A stretch of 64,000 nt of DNA from Serratia symbiotica str. 'Cinara cedri'. Its GTDB lineage: Bacteria; Pseudomonadota; Gammaproteobacteria; Enterobacterales; Enterobacteriaceae. The notes below the pieces were generated by a model, which was not told the DNA's origin, searched no databases, and saw only the letters and a program-made list of their open reading frames with translations. The translations under genes were made by a program, and so were the position numbers. Location of the stretch: NCBI GenBank assembly GCA_000238975.1, contig CP002295.1, positions 1,602,299 through 1,666,298 on the forward strand. Direction: 5' to 3'. This document shows, piece after piece, positions 1 to 12,360 of this stretch. Each line of letters starts with the position of its first letter. Positions within the stretch are counted from its first letter, which is position 1.

Positions 1-1843
1 AAAATATACTGCTAGCTATAATGCGCTAGAAAAATGTGCACTTTGATAAGAGATAAGCTGCTATAGCATATCATGTATCAGTTAAGACTAAGTGTTATAC
101 ATTAACAGTATCATTACACTCCCAATATCAATAGAATATTTCTTCTCTGCGATAGATTTACTTATATTAGTTATAAATAACATTGAGAAGGTAGTACACA
201 GTAATTTATAATTAAAGACATTATAGCAAATGTTGCTAGCAGCACTATTGTTATAGTATGTGAATATAATATAGATAAAATCAAACATAACCTAAATATA
301 TTAATATGTAATCATTACAAAAAAGGCAACAAATATCTTTAACCCTATTACAATATTTCCTAATTAATTAATATTATACTTTACTTAGGTCGTAATAGTT
401 GATATAGATTTTGACATAATAAGATAATAGATCATATGAATATCTTTTGTGCGATACAACAAACTAACATTACATTAATACCTAAAGCAGAGTTCTATAA
501 TAGCATTAGATATATACTCAGCGGATATAAGTTAATATTATATTATATTATATCATGATTAGATAAAACTAACAGTAGTAAGCACTAATACTAAAAACTC
601 AATTCATCACTTTTCATAAAGATCTTCTAAATAAATATCCTCTAAATAAGTTTATAAATGATGTTAAAACTTAAGTAAGTCAGTATTATTGAGAATACGG
701 ATACAAACTAATAGTTTGTACTATCAGAATAATTACTTACATAATAATCTTTTATGTATTTTATGCTAACCTGACTTAAAAATACGAAATGCGCTAATTA
801 TTAAACTAATATTAATCAATAACATCTCAGTTAATATAAGGTACCCTAATATTTATCTCTAACGCAAACTGAATTATACAGATTAGTCGCATTACCATCT
901 GCATTGATATTAGCCCTATACACTATTCAACAGTCTGATGTAATATATAGCTATAAAATACATTAGTCATTAATCTATTGTATGTTAGGTGCAATAATAT
1001 TCATAATCATTAATAATATTAATCATCGTTAATAGTCACTAACTAACTTTTAACTAGACTCATTATTAAAAAATATCTCTAATCACAAATGCTAATAAGT
1101 TCTTTACAAATATTAATTAAAAACCTATTTCAACTTTTAATCAAAATTAAAACTTAATTCCAGATCCATAAGCAACTGCTGGTATCAAATTATTTATCAC
1201 TATAGTTACCTACCACTATTTAATATAATTAATTACCGCGCTTAACTATTAAGCAAAACACTTTATTATAAGTATACATACTATTCAAAATGAACCGAAG
1301 AATACCAGTACACCATAATTATTTATATATACCACGTTTAAATACCCATGTAATAACTAAAAGATTACATAATAAATAACTAAATATTGAATAATTAAAT
1401 GAAATAATAACTTCATGCCTATTTGAGAAATGCACAAATTTAATAAAAAATTAAAAGGTCAAATACTTTCGCAAATAATGTTAATTATTTTATACATAAT
1501 GTAAATTACATATAAACAATAGTACAGTATTTCAGTGAAATAAGCATATATATTTATCCACTATACTAACAGTTTAGTATTTACCTAATATACAGTAGTT
1601 GTATGTAAACTATTTTACTTAACTTAAGGTCACTTACAATAATATGTTAATATATATTATATATCTGCTATAATAGCGTAAACTGCAACACAACAAGTTA
1701 GCTAATAGCTATTATGCGTTATACTCTAACATAAAACTATTGTAGTCTGCCATAACACAACTCAAAGTAATACATGACAATAAAATTACTTATATAATCA
1801 CTACATTAAGTATAACTAACTATATGATATAATTATTATAAAC
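1..1843. other. AT-rich non-coding stretch left of uvrA
   Basis: No open frame here resembles a known protein; the one short frame (88-288, minus) is low-complexity and rich in Ile, Tyr and Asn, as expected of chance translation of AT-rich DNA. No tRNA, terminator or recognisable gene relic was seen. It lies downstream of the uvrA stop codon and is most likely eroded former coding sequence. Confidence 0.6.
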
Positions 1844-4675
1844 TCACTTTTTAAAAAGTGCATTCTTCAGGAAATAACCTGTATATGAAGTTGCACAAGC
1901 TGCTACAGTCTCTGGCGTACCAGAGACTAAAATTTCTCCACCACCGCTACCACCTTCCGGTCCCAGGTCTACAACCCAGTCAGCTGTCTTTATCACATTT
2001 ATATTATGCTCAATAACTACAATAGTATTTCCCTGATCACGCAACTGATGTAATACTGCAAGCAATTGCTGGATATCAGCAAAATGTAGGCCAGTTGTTG
2101 GTTCATCGAGGATATACAACGTCTGGCCAGTGGTACGCTTAGATAACTCACGTGCCAACTTAACTCGCTGCGCCTCACCGCCAGATAAAGTAATTGCTGA
2201 TTGCCCCAGTCTGATATATGATAATCCAACGTCAACTAAAGTTTGTAACTTACGAGCTAATATCGGTACTGTATCAAAAAAATTATATGCTTCTTCAATA
2301 GTCATATCTAGTACTTCATGGATATTTTTACCCTTATACTGCACCTCTAGCGTCTCACGGTTATAACGCTTGCCATGACACGGGTCACATGACACATAAA
2401 TATCTGGCAAAAAATGCATCCCTACTTTAATAACACCATCACCTTGACAAGATTCACAACGACCTCCTTTAATATTAAAACTAAAACGTCCAGGATTATA
2501 GCCACGGATACGTGACTCAGGTACACTTGCAAATAGTTCGCGTATTGGTGTAAATATGCCGGTATAAGTAGCTGGATTAGAGTGCGGAGCACGACCAATA
2601 GGACTTTGATTAATATTGATTACCTTATTAAAATGCTCTAAACCTGTCACTTTATGAAACGGAGCTATTTTGATAACACGAGCACCATTAAGCTGACGTT
2701 GGGCAATCGGAAAAAGTGTGTCATTAATTAACGTTGATTTACCGGAACCAGATACCCCAGTAATACAAATAAATAATCCAACTGGTAAAGTTAACGTCAC
2801 CTTCTTTAAATTATTACCGCATGCGCCAATTAATTTTAATAACTTAGCTGGATCTGCTAGTACTCTCTGCGACGGTATAGCGATTTCACGCTTACCACTT
2901 AAAAATTGACCAGTCAATGAGTTAGGTTGAGCCATGATTGCATACACGCTACCTTCTGCTACAATTTTACCACCATGAACACCAGCACCTGGACCAATAT
3001 CAATTATATGGTCGGCTGTACGAATAGCATCTTCATCGTGCTCTACTACAATCACTGTATTGCCTAAATTGCGTAGATAAGTTAAACTTTCTAGCACTCT
3101 CTTATTATCACGCTGATGCAAACCAATCGACGGTTCATCTAACACGTACATTACACCAACAAGACCGCTGCCGATCTGACTCGCTAAACGAATGCGCTGG
3201 GCTTCTCCGCCAGATAAAGTGTCTGATGAACGGGAGAGTGAGAGGTAATTTAGTCCTACATTGACTAGGAATTTCAAACGATTACTAATTTCTTTTAGTA
3301 CTTTCTCAGCAATCCTGGCATGCTCACCAATAAGCTTGATATTCTGAATAAAAGTCAGGACATGGCCAATACTTAGTTCAGAGATTTCTGGTAGTGTTAT
3401 ATCTTGAATAAATACATTACGTGCTTCTTTTCGTAGACGGGTACCTTGGCAAGATGTGCACGGACGATTATTAATAAACTTAGCAAGCTCTTCGCGCACC
3501 GTGATAGATGTAGTCTCTTTATAACGACGCTCTATATTATTCAATATACCTTCGAACGAATGATGGCGTAAAGTAGTATCGCCGCGATCATTAATATATT
3601 GGAATTCAATTAAATCTTCTCCTGAGCCATTTAATATCACCTCCTGAACTTTATCACTCAAACCCTTAAATGGCAGCTCAACGTCAAACTTATAATGTTT
3701 CGCTAAAGCGCGTAACATTTGGAAATAGTAGAAGTTTCGGCGATCCCAGCCACAAATCGCCCCACTAGCTAAAGATAACTCTGTATTATGCACCACCAAC
3801 TCTGGATCAAAAAATTGCTGTATACCTAAACCGTCACAAGTCGGACAGGCGCCAGCTGGATTATTAAATGAAAACAGGCATGGTTCTAACTCACAAATGC
3901 TATAGTCACATATTGAACAGGCAAAATTCGCAGAAAATAGCATATCTTCGATTAACTCGCTATCCATACTAGCTATGATTACAATACCTCCTGATAAGTC
4001 TAGAGCGTGCTCGAACGACTCTGCTAGTCGCTGTGCTAAATTTTCACGCACTTTAAAGCGATCAACTACTACCTCAATAGTATGTTTCTTTTGTGATTCC
4101 AGCTTTAGCGAGCTAGAAAGATCACATACTTTGCCATCAATGCGGGCACGGGCATAACCTTTAGTGATAAGATTTTCTAATATTTTAGTGTGCTCACCCT
4201 TGCGATCTTTTATTATTGGAGATAACATCATTAAGCGCATTCCAAGTGGCTGATTAAGTACTTTATCAACCATTTGACTAATGGATTGCGCTGCTAACAA
4301 TATGTGATGTTCTGGGCAACATGGCTCTCCTACGCGAGCAAACAGTAAGCGCAAATAGTCATAAATCTCAGTAATCGTACCAACAGTAGATCTTGGATTA
4401 TACGAAGTGGATTTTTGCTCAATAGAGAGTGCTGGTGATAAACCTTCAATATGATCAACATCCGGTTTTTCTATTACTGAAAGAAATTGGCGAGCATAGG
4501 CGGAAAGAGACTCAACATAACGGCGCTGTCCTTCTGCATAGAGCGTATCAAAAGCCAACGAAGATTTACCAGAACCAGATATACCGGTGATAATTATTAA
4601 CTTATCACGTGGGATAGTTAAGTTAATATTTTTAAGATTATGCGTTCGTGCACCACGAACTTCGATATTATCCAT
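1844..4675 (-). CDS. uvrA: UvrABC excinuclease subunit A (UvrA)
   Basis: UvrA is the damage-recognition ATPase of nucleotide excision repair; it loads UvrB on damaged DNA in the cytoplasm. The 943-residue product matches E. coli UvrA (940) along its length. Visible are the first Walker A (GISGSGKS, residues 31-38), a first zinc finger (CX2C...CX2C around CSIC and CPTC), two ABC signatures (LSGGEAQR), a second Walker A (GVSGSGKST), and the C-terminal zinc finger (CESC...CDPC). The frame is open a further 68 codons upstream, but homology begins at [16 protein letters not shown] and a GGGAAG ribosome-binding site lies just before that ATG, so the start is set at 4675. It is divergent from ssb as in E. 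coli. No uvrB or uvrC is in the window. Confidence 0.97.
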   Translation of the reverse strand: MDNIEVRGARTHNLKNINLTIPRDKLIIITGISGSGKSSLAFDTLYAEGQRRYVESLSAYARQFLSVIEKPDVDHIEGLSPALSIEQKSTSYNPRSTVGTITEIYDYLRLLFARVGEPCCPEHHILLAAQSISQMVDKVLNQPLGMRLMMLSPIIKDRKGEHTKILENLITKGYARARIDGKVCDLSSSLKLESQKKHTIEVVVDRFKVRENLAQRLAESFEHALDLSGGIVIIASMDSELIEDMLFSANFACSICDYSICELEPCLFSFNNPAGACPTCDGLGIQQFFDPELVVHNTELSLASGAICGWDRRNFYYFQMLRALAKHYKFDVELPFKGLSDKVQEVILNGSGEDLIEFQYINDRGDTTLRHHSFEGILNNIERRYKETTSITVREELAKFINNRPCTSCQGTRLRKEARNVFIQDITLPEISELSIGHVLTFIQNIKLIGEHARIAEKVLKEISNRLKFLVNVGLNYLSLSRSSDTLSGGEAQRIRLASQIGSGLVGVMYVLDEPSIGLHQRDNKRVLESLTYLRNLGNTVIVVEHDEDAIRTADHIIDIGPGAGVHGGKIVAEGSVYAIMAQPNSLTGQFLSGKREIAIPSQRVLADPAKLLKLIGACGNNLKKVTLTLPVGLFICITGVSGSGKSTLINDTLFPIAQRQLNGARVIKIAPFHKVTGLEHFNKVININQSPIGRAPHSNPATYTGIFTPIRELFASVPESRIRGYNPGRFSFNIKGGRCESCQGDGVIKVGMHFLPDIYVSCDPCHGKRYNRETLEVQYKGKNIHEVLDMTIEEAYNFFDTVPILARKLQTLVDVGLSYIRLGQSAITLSGGEAQRVKLARELSKRTTGQTLYILDEPTTGLHFADIQQLLAVLHQLRDQGNTIVVIEHNINVIKTADWVVDLGPEGGSGGGEILVSGTPETVAACATSYTGYFLKNALFKK

Positions 4676-4965
4676 ATACACTTCCCATATTAATGATACA
4701 CCGTACCTACCAGAGATTTTTGTCGGCGATTTAGTAATAAAAAGTGCAAAAGCCAGTAAATTCTCAGTATAAAGTGTATAATTATGACACAAAAAACTAA
4801 GTTTATCTTCTGTGACAAAGATAAAACTAAGTCGATTATAAAGATAACTGCGATACTTTAAATACACAACATGAAGCACATAGCTTATACATATGTAGTT
4901 CTAGAATTATCGCGTTACAATTATTAACTTTTACTATACAAGAATTAATCATCAGGAGAATAATT
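4676..4965. promoter_or_regulatory. Divergent uvrA/ssb control region
   Basis: This 290-bp gap must carry the promoters of both divergent genes. AGGAG sits 9 bases before the ssb ATG and GGGAAG before the uvrA ATG. An imperfect inverted repeat lies at about 4795-4835. In E. coli this interval holds a LexA operator; I found no CTG-N10-CAG site here, so SOS control may be lost. Exact promoter hexamers could not be assigned with confidence. Confidence 0.5.
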
Positions 4966-5475
4966 ATGGCTAGCAGAGGCGTAAATAAAGTAATTCTGGT
5001 AGGTAATCTAGGTCAAGATCCAGAAGTTCGTTATATGCCAAATGGAGGCGCTGTAGCTAATATTACTTTAGCAACCTCTGAAAGTTGGCGTGACAAAATA
5101 ACAGGCGAACAAAAAGAAAAAACTGAATGGCACCGTGTAGTATTATTCGGTAAAGTAGCGGAAGTAGCAGGCGAATATTTACGAAAAGGCGCACAAGTAT
5201 ATATCGAAGGTTCTCTGCAGACACGTAAATGGACTGATCAGTCTGGCACAGAAAAATATACAACTGAAGTGATAGTTAATATTGGTGGAACCATGCAAAT
5301 GCTAGGAAATCGACATAGCGTTAGCGCTATGGCAAGCAATAATAATCAAAGTAGTAGTCAATCACAATACTCACAGAGTGATAATGCTAAGCGGGAGCGA
5401 ATAGCACATAACAAATCAGCTGGGGATATTAATAATGAGCCACTAACAGACTTTGATGATGAAATACCTTTTTAA
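4966..5475 (+). CDS. ssb: Single-stranded DNA-binding protein
   Basis: SSB coats single-stranded DNA as a tetramer during replication, repair and recombination. The 169-residue product has the OB-fold domain in residues 1-115 (start [25 protein letters not shown]; later [23 protein letters not shown]), then a short Gln/Ser/Asn-rich linker. It ends with the acidic tip DFDDEIPF that binds partner proteins. E. coli SSB is 178 residues, so only the linker is shortened. An AGGAG ribosome-binding site precedes the ATG. It is divergent from uvrA, as in enterics, and no gene follows for 2.4 kb. Confidence 0.97.
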   Translation: MASRGVNKVILVGNLGQDPEVRYMPNGGAVANITLATSESWRDKITGEQKEKTEWHRVVLFGKVAEVAGEYLRKGAQVYIEGSLQTRKWTDQSGTEKYTTEVIVNIGGTMQMLGNRHSVSAMASNNNQSSSQSQYSQSDNAKRERIAHNKSAGDINNEPLTDFDDEIPF

Positions 5476-7957
5476 TCACGCATGAAGTTAAAAATATAAA
5501 CTATATGAATCATAACCCTATACATAAACTAAATTTTAGTTTAAAACCAACTAAAATATATCACAATACAATACATAAATAATTTATAACTTATCAATAT
5601 ACAGAGATATACGTATAGTTTACTTTTCACATGCAAGGCGATAAAAATCGTAAATGAAGTATCATAAATATTTACTACTGTTACATATAACCATAAATCA
5701 TAACTAAAAATTTTAGCAATAAAATAAGAGCAGAAAAAAAACTAGCCTTAATAAGATACAGCATATGCGTATGCAAGAACATTTTTATAGTTTAGAGAGC
5801 CCAGAAGTAAACATTATGTGATCTCCTGCGCGAAACGCGCAGGAATAGATTTTAAAAATTAAAGTTGTGATACCTATCCTAAGATACGACGATATTTAAT
5901 TTTCAAGTATAAAAATTAAAATTTCATAATTATAATTCTCAAGGTAGAGATCTAGTGTGAATTTTTATTCAATATATTTAATTCTAATACAATCATACAA
6001 AGAGTATTCATTAACTACATGTTATAGAGACGTTGATCACTAGAAGTCAAGCAATGCGCTAAATAAGAGTATATTTTAATTTTTAATAGAAACTAGTTAT
6101 TAAACAAACATGTAATAAACTTAACAAGTATAAAATTAGTATCACGGAATGTATAAAGATAATTAGCTGGATAAGCTATTATCCTCTAATATATTTGCTT
6201 GCTGCGTTTAATTTATAACTATCATATCGTTTGTTATAAAAATTTTATAAAAGGTCTAATAGATATCATCTCTATGGAGACAATTTAGTGCGCAGTAATT
6301 AAATTACTAAAGTTATAAAACACATATATTATACTTAGTGCATGACTAAAATAATATTTTTAGTAATTTATTTACAGTAATGCACTTTATACATCATTAA
6401 TAATTAAAATCTCATTACCTTAATAACTTACATTATCTCTAAAACATCACTACAAATATTGAATATCATTCATTACTAATCAATTATAAAAAAAGATATG
6501 TATGATATTCAATCATGATATAGAATAATAAATACTAATTAGAGTAAGTATCTGAATTTATAATATACCATAAGATAACTTAAATTTAAAAAACTAATCG
6601 CTAATAACCATTATTATAGCAATACATGCTAAATATTAGTTAGTTATAATATAAGTCATATATTATTACAAAATAATTAATAATATCTATAACTACTATT
6701 ATAACACCAAATGCTCTACTATAGAGCACATGGTAATAGATCTTATGGCTAAAATAAATCAGTCTAATATCATTACGATATTCTTATAATCTGATTATAA
6801 AAGACATATAATATATAAGATAGGTTACGTAAGCAAAATTCAATACAAGTATTAATTATATAGTGTACCTAACTCATTAACACTCAACTCAAAGCCTTAA
6901 TTACTCACTCTAACCAAGATTATAAGACATAACAAATAAATAAGAGCATACAATAATTCTATTACTAAACTGTATGCACTATAGTTTATAGCGAACTATC
7001 ATAAAGATAAAGTCAATGATAGATATAAGGAATAAAACAATGAATTTTAAATATTCATGCCACTAATATTATTTCGCATAATATAAATATTAAATATAGA
7101 CTATAAGAAATAGATAATATCTCAGAAAACTACGGTATAGATATTAGGCGATACTTCATATAATTATTAATATTTAAATACTAATTTTGATTGATATAAT
7201 CATGAATATAACCAATATAATAAAGTATAAAAATAAGAGCACATAAATTGTAGATGCATCTTAACACTATAAGAAAAGATTAATTGATGTATTTTTACTC
7301 ATGATAATCTTTTATCAAAAAAGATGAACTGCAAAATATTAACACGATAATGTTTCAAATAACTTATTATCTTTAATGCAAGAGAATATATGCATGGTAT
7401 ATAGTATTAATTAAGATTATCTTTTTATATATTTATAAATAAATAAAAAATTACTTATTATCTTTGTATAATATTAGATAATCATATTATTATGTATACC
7501 CTTATTTTACTCACTAATAAATACATTATCTATGATACTTGATAATATCATTATATAACTAAAAACTAGTAAAATGAAAACAATGCTTTCATTTTGTGAA
7601 CTAAGCACTAAATTATGAAAAACACAATAATACATTGGTGTTATTATATAATAATACATACACTAATTAAATTTATCACTTATAAAAAATGTAACATCAA
7701 TATGTACCAGATGATATGTCACCCCAATTACATAATAATTTTAAAAAATCTCTATTTACATCTTAACTAGTTTATTAAAGTTAGCGATATCTATCTAAAA
7801 TAAATAAATGCTAATAATTAAGTGCATATTTTCCCTATAACATACACTAGTTTCATACTAAGTACATACTATGATCTCTACCTTATCACATCACGCTTTC
7901 ACTTATTGACCCTTCATTCCATCAAAATTTACGAATTATATACATTAACTACTATTA
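5476..7957. other. 2.5-kb AT-rich non-coding stretch between ssb and pyrF
   Basis: No protein, RNA gene or clear relic was recognised. The one stand-out element is a GC-rich hairpin at 5824-5844 (listed separately). In E. coli pyrF is far from ssb, so a rearrangement breakpoint should lie in this gap, but no repeat or mobile element marks it. Confidence 0.6.
5824..5844. repeat. GC-rich 9-bp hairpin (orphan terminator-like stem)
   Basis: The sequence TCCTGCGCG, loop AAA, CGCGCAGGA is a perfect 9-bp inverted repeat, and its arms are far richer in G+C than the surrounding DNA. Neither strand has a proper T-run directly after it (plus strand continues aatagatttt), so it is not a convincing active terminator. 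It may be the relic of one, or a stem of an unrecognised RNA. ssb ends 349 bp upstream. Confidence 0.6.
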
Positions 7958-8719
7958 TTACTTATTAGGTAATAACTTATTAGGTTGTCTGCTATCTAGC
8001 GAAGCGCGAATAGCGCTTAAAGTTACAGCAGGATCGTTTGATTGCGTAATGGAACGACCAATCACTATGTAATCAACCCCTGCAGCTAACGCCTGCACTG
8101 GCGTCATAATACGACGTTGATCATAAGCGGCACTACCAACGGGTCGAATTCCTGGTGTTACTAATTGAAATGCAGAACCACACATCACTTTCAAGCGCCT
8201 TGCTTCATGTCCAGAACATACTACTCCATCAAGTCCACAATTATAAGCTAAATACGTTAAACGCTCAACATGATCTGATGGGCTAACGTGAATTCCGATA
8301 TCATGCATATCCTGATGCTCTAAGCTAGTAAGAACAGTAACGGCAATTAATAACGGCGCATTAGCACCATAAGGTAATAACGCCTCTTTGGCAGCAGTCA
8401 TCATACGCATACCGCCGCTAGCGTGTATATTCACCATCCAAACACCTAACTCCGCTGCTGCTACTACCGCTTGAGCAGTAGTATAAGGAATATCATGAAA
8501 CTTCAAATCAAGAAAAACATCAAAACCACGTAAATGCAGATCGCGCACTAAAGGTGGTCCAAATAAAGTAAACATTTCTTTGCCTACTTTTAACCGGCAA
8601 TCTTTTGGATTAATGCGATCAACAAATGTGAGTGCAATATCCTTATTCGTGTAATCAAGTGCGACAATAATTGGCGATGACTTTAAAGTAGTATTTTTAA
8701 TGTTATTCTCAGACTGCAT
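7958..8719 (-). CDS. pyrF: Orotidine 5'-phosphate decarboxylase
   Basis: PyrF decarboxylates OMP to UMP, the last step of de novo pyrimidine synthesis. The TIM-barrel enzyme shows the catalytic DxKxxD motif (LDLKFHDIP), the GVDYIVIGR phosphate-binding segment near the C-terminus, and TPGIRP. Length from the chosen start is 253 residues against 245 in E. coli. The frame is open to 8842, but the added 41 residues match nothing in the family, and an AGAGGA sits immediately before the ATG at 8719 (MQSENNIKN...), so that start is preferred; a start at 8746 is possible. It stands alone, with about 2 kb of non-coding DNA on each side. Confidence 0.93.
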   Translation of the reverse strand: MQSENNIKNTTLKSSPIIVALDYTNKDIALTFVDRINPKDCRLKVGKEMFTLFGPPLVRDLHLRGFDVFLDLKFHDIPYTTAQAVVAAAELGVWMVNIHASGGMRMMTAAKEALLPYGANAPLLIAVTVLTSLEHQDMHDIGIHVSPSDHVERLTYLAYNCGLDGVVCSGHEARRLKVMCGSAFQLVTPGIRPVGSAAYDQRRIMTPVQALAAGVDYIVIGRSITQSNDPAVTLSAIRASLDSRQPNKLLPNK

Positions 8720-10578
8720 TTCCTCTACCTTGCATAGGATAGACATACCCAAATAATCGCCAAAAAATAAGCATTTCATTATACATACTAAATTACTTGG
8801 ATCCTGGTTATAAAATGCATTAGCACCGGCTATTAAATGCATTAACTATTGTAAACTATTGTTTACAATGAATAAAAAAGATAATACTCATATGTCTATA
8901 TTTATAGCTAAAAGTATGTATATAGCACTGTATCTAACTAAACTCGTCTCATAAGCAGTCATAGATAATCTCTATAGTTATAATTGACACTCAATTTTTA
9001 CGTCAGGCATATTGACTTAGCTGCACATAAGTATAAAATACTGCATTTAGATTTAATTTAACTTTTAATGTATATTTATTTAAAATTTAGTAATATACAT
9101 AAGTATTATCAGTAAATAATAATACAGCTAACACCAAACAAGTATATAAATATATAGTAAATAAATCAATCATTATACTACTATTATAAATAAAATAGAT
9201 TCTTATTCTATATGATTCAAAATAACTAACCTTAACTGTGTCTTCATACTTATCTATTGTTAATTTTATTTCAGTAACATATTTTATAGCTTATAAGTTC
9301 ACATATCTCTACTGTTTTAATAATTTTTAAGCTATCCTTATATTATCTCGATCAGTGCATATAACTAATGCATTAATTATACAGTCAATATACAATTCAT
9401 TTAAGTAAAGTTAGCAACCCAAAGCTAACTTAGCTATAACATAAAATATTACTTAAACGATTAGAAAAAATAATTAAAGAATAGATAACAATAACTAGTT
9501 CTACAATATAAATCATCATTGCTCAATAAGATTACAATAAAAATAAACCATTTCATAACCTAAAGATAATAGCTTTAGTTATGTAGGCAGAAACATTAAC
9601 GTCACACTACACACAATAGTATTATTAATACATGTTATTAACCCCATTGAGATTAACCGTGATAAAATATAAAATAGCTATGGCAATAAAGGTATAAGTT
9701 TACTAGATACCCTAATAAACTAACGACATTTACCATAAAATACATAAAATACATAAAATACAATGATAATACCTAAAAATAAAATACAATATCTACCTAC
9801 AATATAAATAAAGAAATATATTATTTCCCATAGCATTATATAGATAGTTAATTAAATAATACAAAATAAACGAATAATCACTTTTTTAATATTTACAGCC
9901 AATGCAAACTATGCTAAGTTTTTCTATCTAATATCACATTAACCTAGCATTAAGTGACTTAATAAAAACTTCTTAAATAAAGGATAATAATTACGTATAT
10001 TAAATTAATTATACGAAACTCAACCAATATTTCTCATTATAACATTATAATCAGCACCATATTGGTACCATATTCATGCTTCTAGCCGATGAAGTATTAC
10101 TGGTATAAAAACAATGATTAATATGAATATAATTTATATGGCAGACAAGTACCAATTAGATGCATACATTAATAATAAAACAGAGTCCAGTACTAAATAT
10201 TACAATCTAACCTCAATTTTACTATTGTCTAACGGCGATGTATAGGAATCAATTTGTCTCTCCCTTAAAACATAAACATATATAACTACCATACCTATTA
10301 ATACATTCTTAAGTTATTCTACTTAAACCTACCTATATTACCTCACCCATGCCATCATATAGCTACCGCTAGTAACTATGTTTACTATGACCACTAATTA
10401 TAAAATAATCATATTATTAAGTACTATAATAAGATATATTATTCTCTATATTTTATAATAATTACATCAATCTAATGCATCTAAATAAAAAAATACTATA
10501 TTTTTCTTTTCCCTGACCATGTTGTCACAGATAATGTACTGTATTCTATATTCATATCCGCACACTGGTTTAAAACTT
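8720..10578. other. AT-rich non-coding stretch between pyrF and pit
   Basis: This gap separates divergent pyrF and pit. It holds a three-copy 9-bp tandem repeat (cataaaata) at 9734-9760. No ribosome-binding site, RNA gene or recognisable protein relic was found. The first part should contain the pyrF promoter and the last part the pit promoter, but neither could be assigned. Confidence 0.55.
9734..9760. repeat. Tandem repeat, 9-bp unit x3
   Basis: Three perfect copies of CATAAAATA in non-coding DNA, consistent with replication slippage. Confidence 0.85.
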
Positions 10579-12081
10579 ATGCTACATTTATTTACTGGGT
10601 TAGATCTCCAAACTAGTCTAATGTTAATTATTGCATTATTATTTGTATTGTTTTATGAGGCTATAAATGGTTTTCATGATACCGCTAATGCTATTGCTAC
10701 CGTCATTTATACCCGAGCTATGCGTTCACAAGTTGCAGTCATTATGGCAGGTATATTTAACTTTCTTGGCGGCATACTAGGTGGCTTAAGCGTTGCGTAC
10801 GCAATTGTCCATTTACTACCTACCAACCTGCTATTAAATGTTAGCTCAGCACACGGATTAGCCATGGTATTCTCCATGTTATTGGCAGCGATTATCTGGA
10901 ATCTCAGTACATGGTATTTTGGTCTACCTGCCTCAAGCTCACATACTTTAATTGGCGCAATTATTGGTGTTGGCTTAACTAATGCCCTAGTGACTAATGC
11001 ATCAATAGTAGAAGCGCTAAATATTTCGAAAATGATTAATATTTTCCTATCATTACTTATATCCCCGTTAGTTGGCATGCTAGTCTCCGGGTTAATAGTG
11101 TTCTCCTTGCGCCATTATTGGAGTACGACTAAAAAACGCCAGCGCATCCATATGACCCCTGCGGCACGTGAAAAGGTTGACGGAAAACGTAAGCCACCAT
11201 TCTGGACCCGTATCGCACTAATTCTATCGTCTATTGGTGTAAGCTTTTCCCATGGTGCCAATGATGGTCAGAAGGGTATTGGTTTGTTAATGTTAGTGCT
11301 AATCAGTGTTGCGCCAGCTGGGTTTGTAATTAATATGAATGCCACGAGTTATGATATAACTCGTACACGTGATGCAGTTTCACACTTACGGCAATATTAT
11401 AAACAGCACAGTGATACACTGTCTAACGCAGCATCCTTAACGCCTAGTATAATTAGTCAGAATAAAAACACTATCTTAATACCATCACCTAAGTTTCACT
11501 GTAATGTATCTCACGCCATGGCAACAATTGATCTCACTTTAGAATCGCTACATAACTTACAGAACTATAACCAACTAACAGTAGAAAAACGCAGTCAACT
11601 ACGGCGCTTACTAATGTGTACTACTGATACAATTGATAATGTGGCTAAGCTACCAAACACTTCCACGACTGAGAGGCGATTCCTTAATAGCTTACGCCAG
11701 GATCTACTAGAAACTGTTGAGTATGCACCAATGTGGATTATTATTACGGTAGCTCTCGCGCTATCACTTGGCACTATGGTCGGCTGGAAACGAGTCGCTA
11801 CCACTATTGGAGAGAAAATTGGGAAAAAAAGCATGACATACGCTCATGGTGTATCAGCTCAGATGACGACAGCTTTATCAATAGGCATAGCTAGCTATAC
11901 TGGTATGCCAGTATCAACTACGCATGTATTATCTTCAGCAGTTGCAGGTACAATGATCGTAGATAGCTCAGGTATACAAACTAAGACCATGAAGAATATC
12001 CTGTTAGCCTGGTTGCTAACACTACCAATTTCTATGGTACTCTCTGGTAGCTTATATTGGATCACATTGAAATTTGTTTAA
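10579..12081 (+). CDS. pit: Low-affinity inorganic phosphate transporter Pit
   Basis: Pit imports phosphate as a metal-phosphate complex driven by proton symport, in the inner membrane. The 500-residue product aligns with E. coli PitA (499) throughout. It has an N-terminal membrane half with [18 protein letters not shown], the [14 protein letters not shown] repeat motif, [13 protein letters not shown], a hydrophilic central loop (about residues 245-395), and a C-terminal repeat motif with PVSTTHV. The open frame starts 20 codons earlier, but the family start [10 protein letters not shown] is at 10579. No strong Shine-Dalgarno was seen before it. Order pit-(uspB relic)-rsmJ-prlC follows enterics. 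It is probably the cell's main phosphate importer if pst is gone, which is an inference. Confidence 0.96.
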   Translation: MLHLFTGLDLQTSLMLIIALLFVLFYEAINGFHDTANAIATVIYTRAMRSQVAVIMAGIFNFLGGILGGLSVAYAIVHLLPTNLLLNVSSAHGLAMVFSMLLAAIIWNLSTWYFGLPASSSHTLIGAIIGVGLTNALVTNASIVEALNISKMINIFLSLLISPLVGMLVSGLIVFSLRHYWSTTKKRQRIHMTPAAREKVDGKRKPPFWTRIALILSSIGVSFSHGANDGQKGIGLLMLVLISVAPAGFVINMNATSYDITRTRDAVSHLRQYYKQHSDTLSNAASLTPSIISQNKNTILIPSPKFHCNVSHAMATIDLTLESLHNLQNYNQLTVEKRSQLRRLLMCTTDTIDNVAKLPNTSTTERRFLNSLRQDLLETVEYAPMWIIITVALALSLGTMVGWKRVATTIGEKIGKKSMTYAHGVSAQMTTALSIGIASYTGMPVSTTHVLSSAVAGTMIVDSSGIQTKTMKNILLAWLLTLPISMVLSGSLYWITLKFV

Positions 12082-12084
12082 ATG

Positions 12085-12360
12085 ATTTATTTATGAAATA
12101 GCAAACATTAAGCATACCAATCTTTACTGCAACACATCAGTCTTTAATCATGTCCGCTGCGCATGCACTAGCCTAAAAGTAAGGGTTTCTTGTATGCTCA
12201 GCGACATATTATTGATATCAAAATCTATATCACTTTTACGACACAATATGAATAAATAACAAAGTTATTAAATTAACTAAGAACTTTATTCAGCTTAAGT
12301 TATCATCTGAAGAATAGAATTTTATTTAAGATTAAATGACTGGTAACTGATTATTACTAA
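12085..12360 (-). pseudogene. uspB: Decayed uspB (universal stress protein B) relic
   Basis: In E. coli uspB lies on the opposite strand directly after pitA. Here the minus strand of that interval reads YLFILCRKSD (RKSD at 12229-12240) and, in the same frame 22 codons later, RLVHAQR (12154-12174). These resemble LLVVLRNCD and RLVWYIYAQR of UspB, whose spacing is 27 codons. In-frame stops follow, so no product is possible. The match rests on my memory of the E. coli protein and on position and strand. A reading of the same bases on the plus strand as uspA was weaker. Confidence 0.45.

Noticed and set aside
88..288. Small minus-strand open frame (66 codons)
   Set aside because: Low-complexity Tyr/Ile/Asn-rich translation with no ribosome-binding site, as expected from chance in AT-rich DNA. 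The frames at 19002-19190 and 36731-36922 were rejected for the same reason.
4676..4879. N-terminal extension of uvrA by 68 codons
   Set aside because: No similarity to UvrA, and a good ribosome-binding site precedes the family start at 4675.
12121..12200. Plus-strand reading as a uspA relic (LIMSAAHALA)
   Set aside because: Needs several gaps and stops; the minus-strand uspB reading has better order, frame and synteny.
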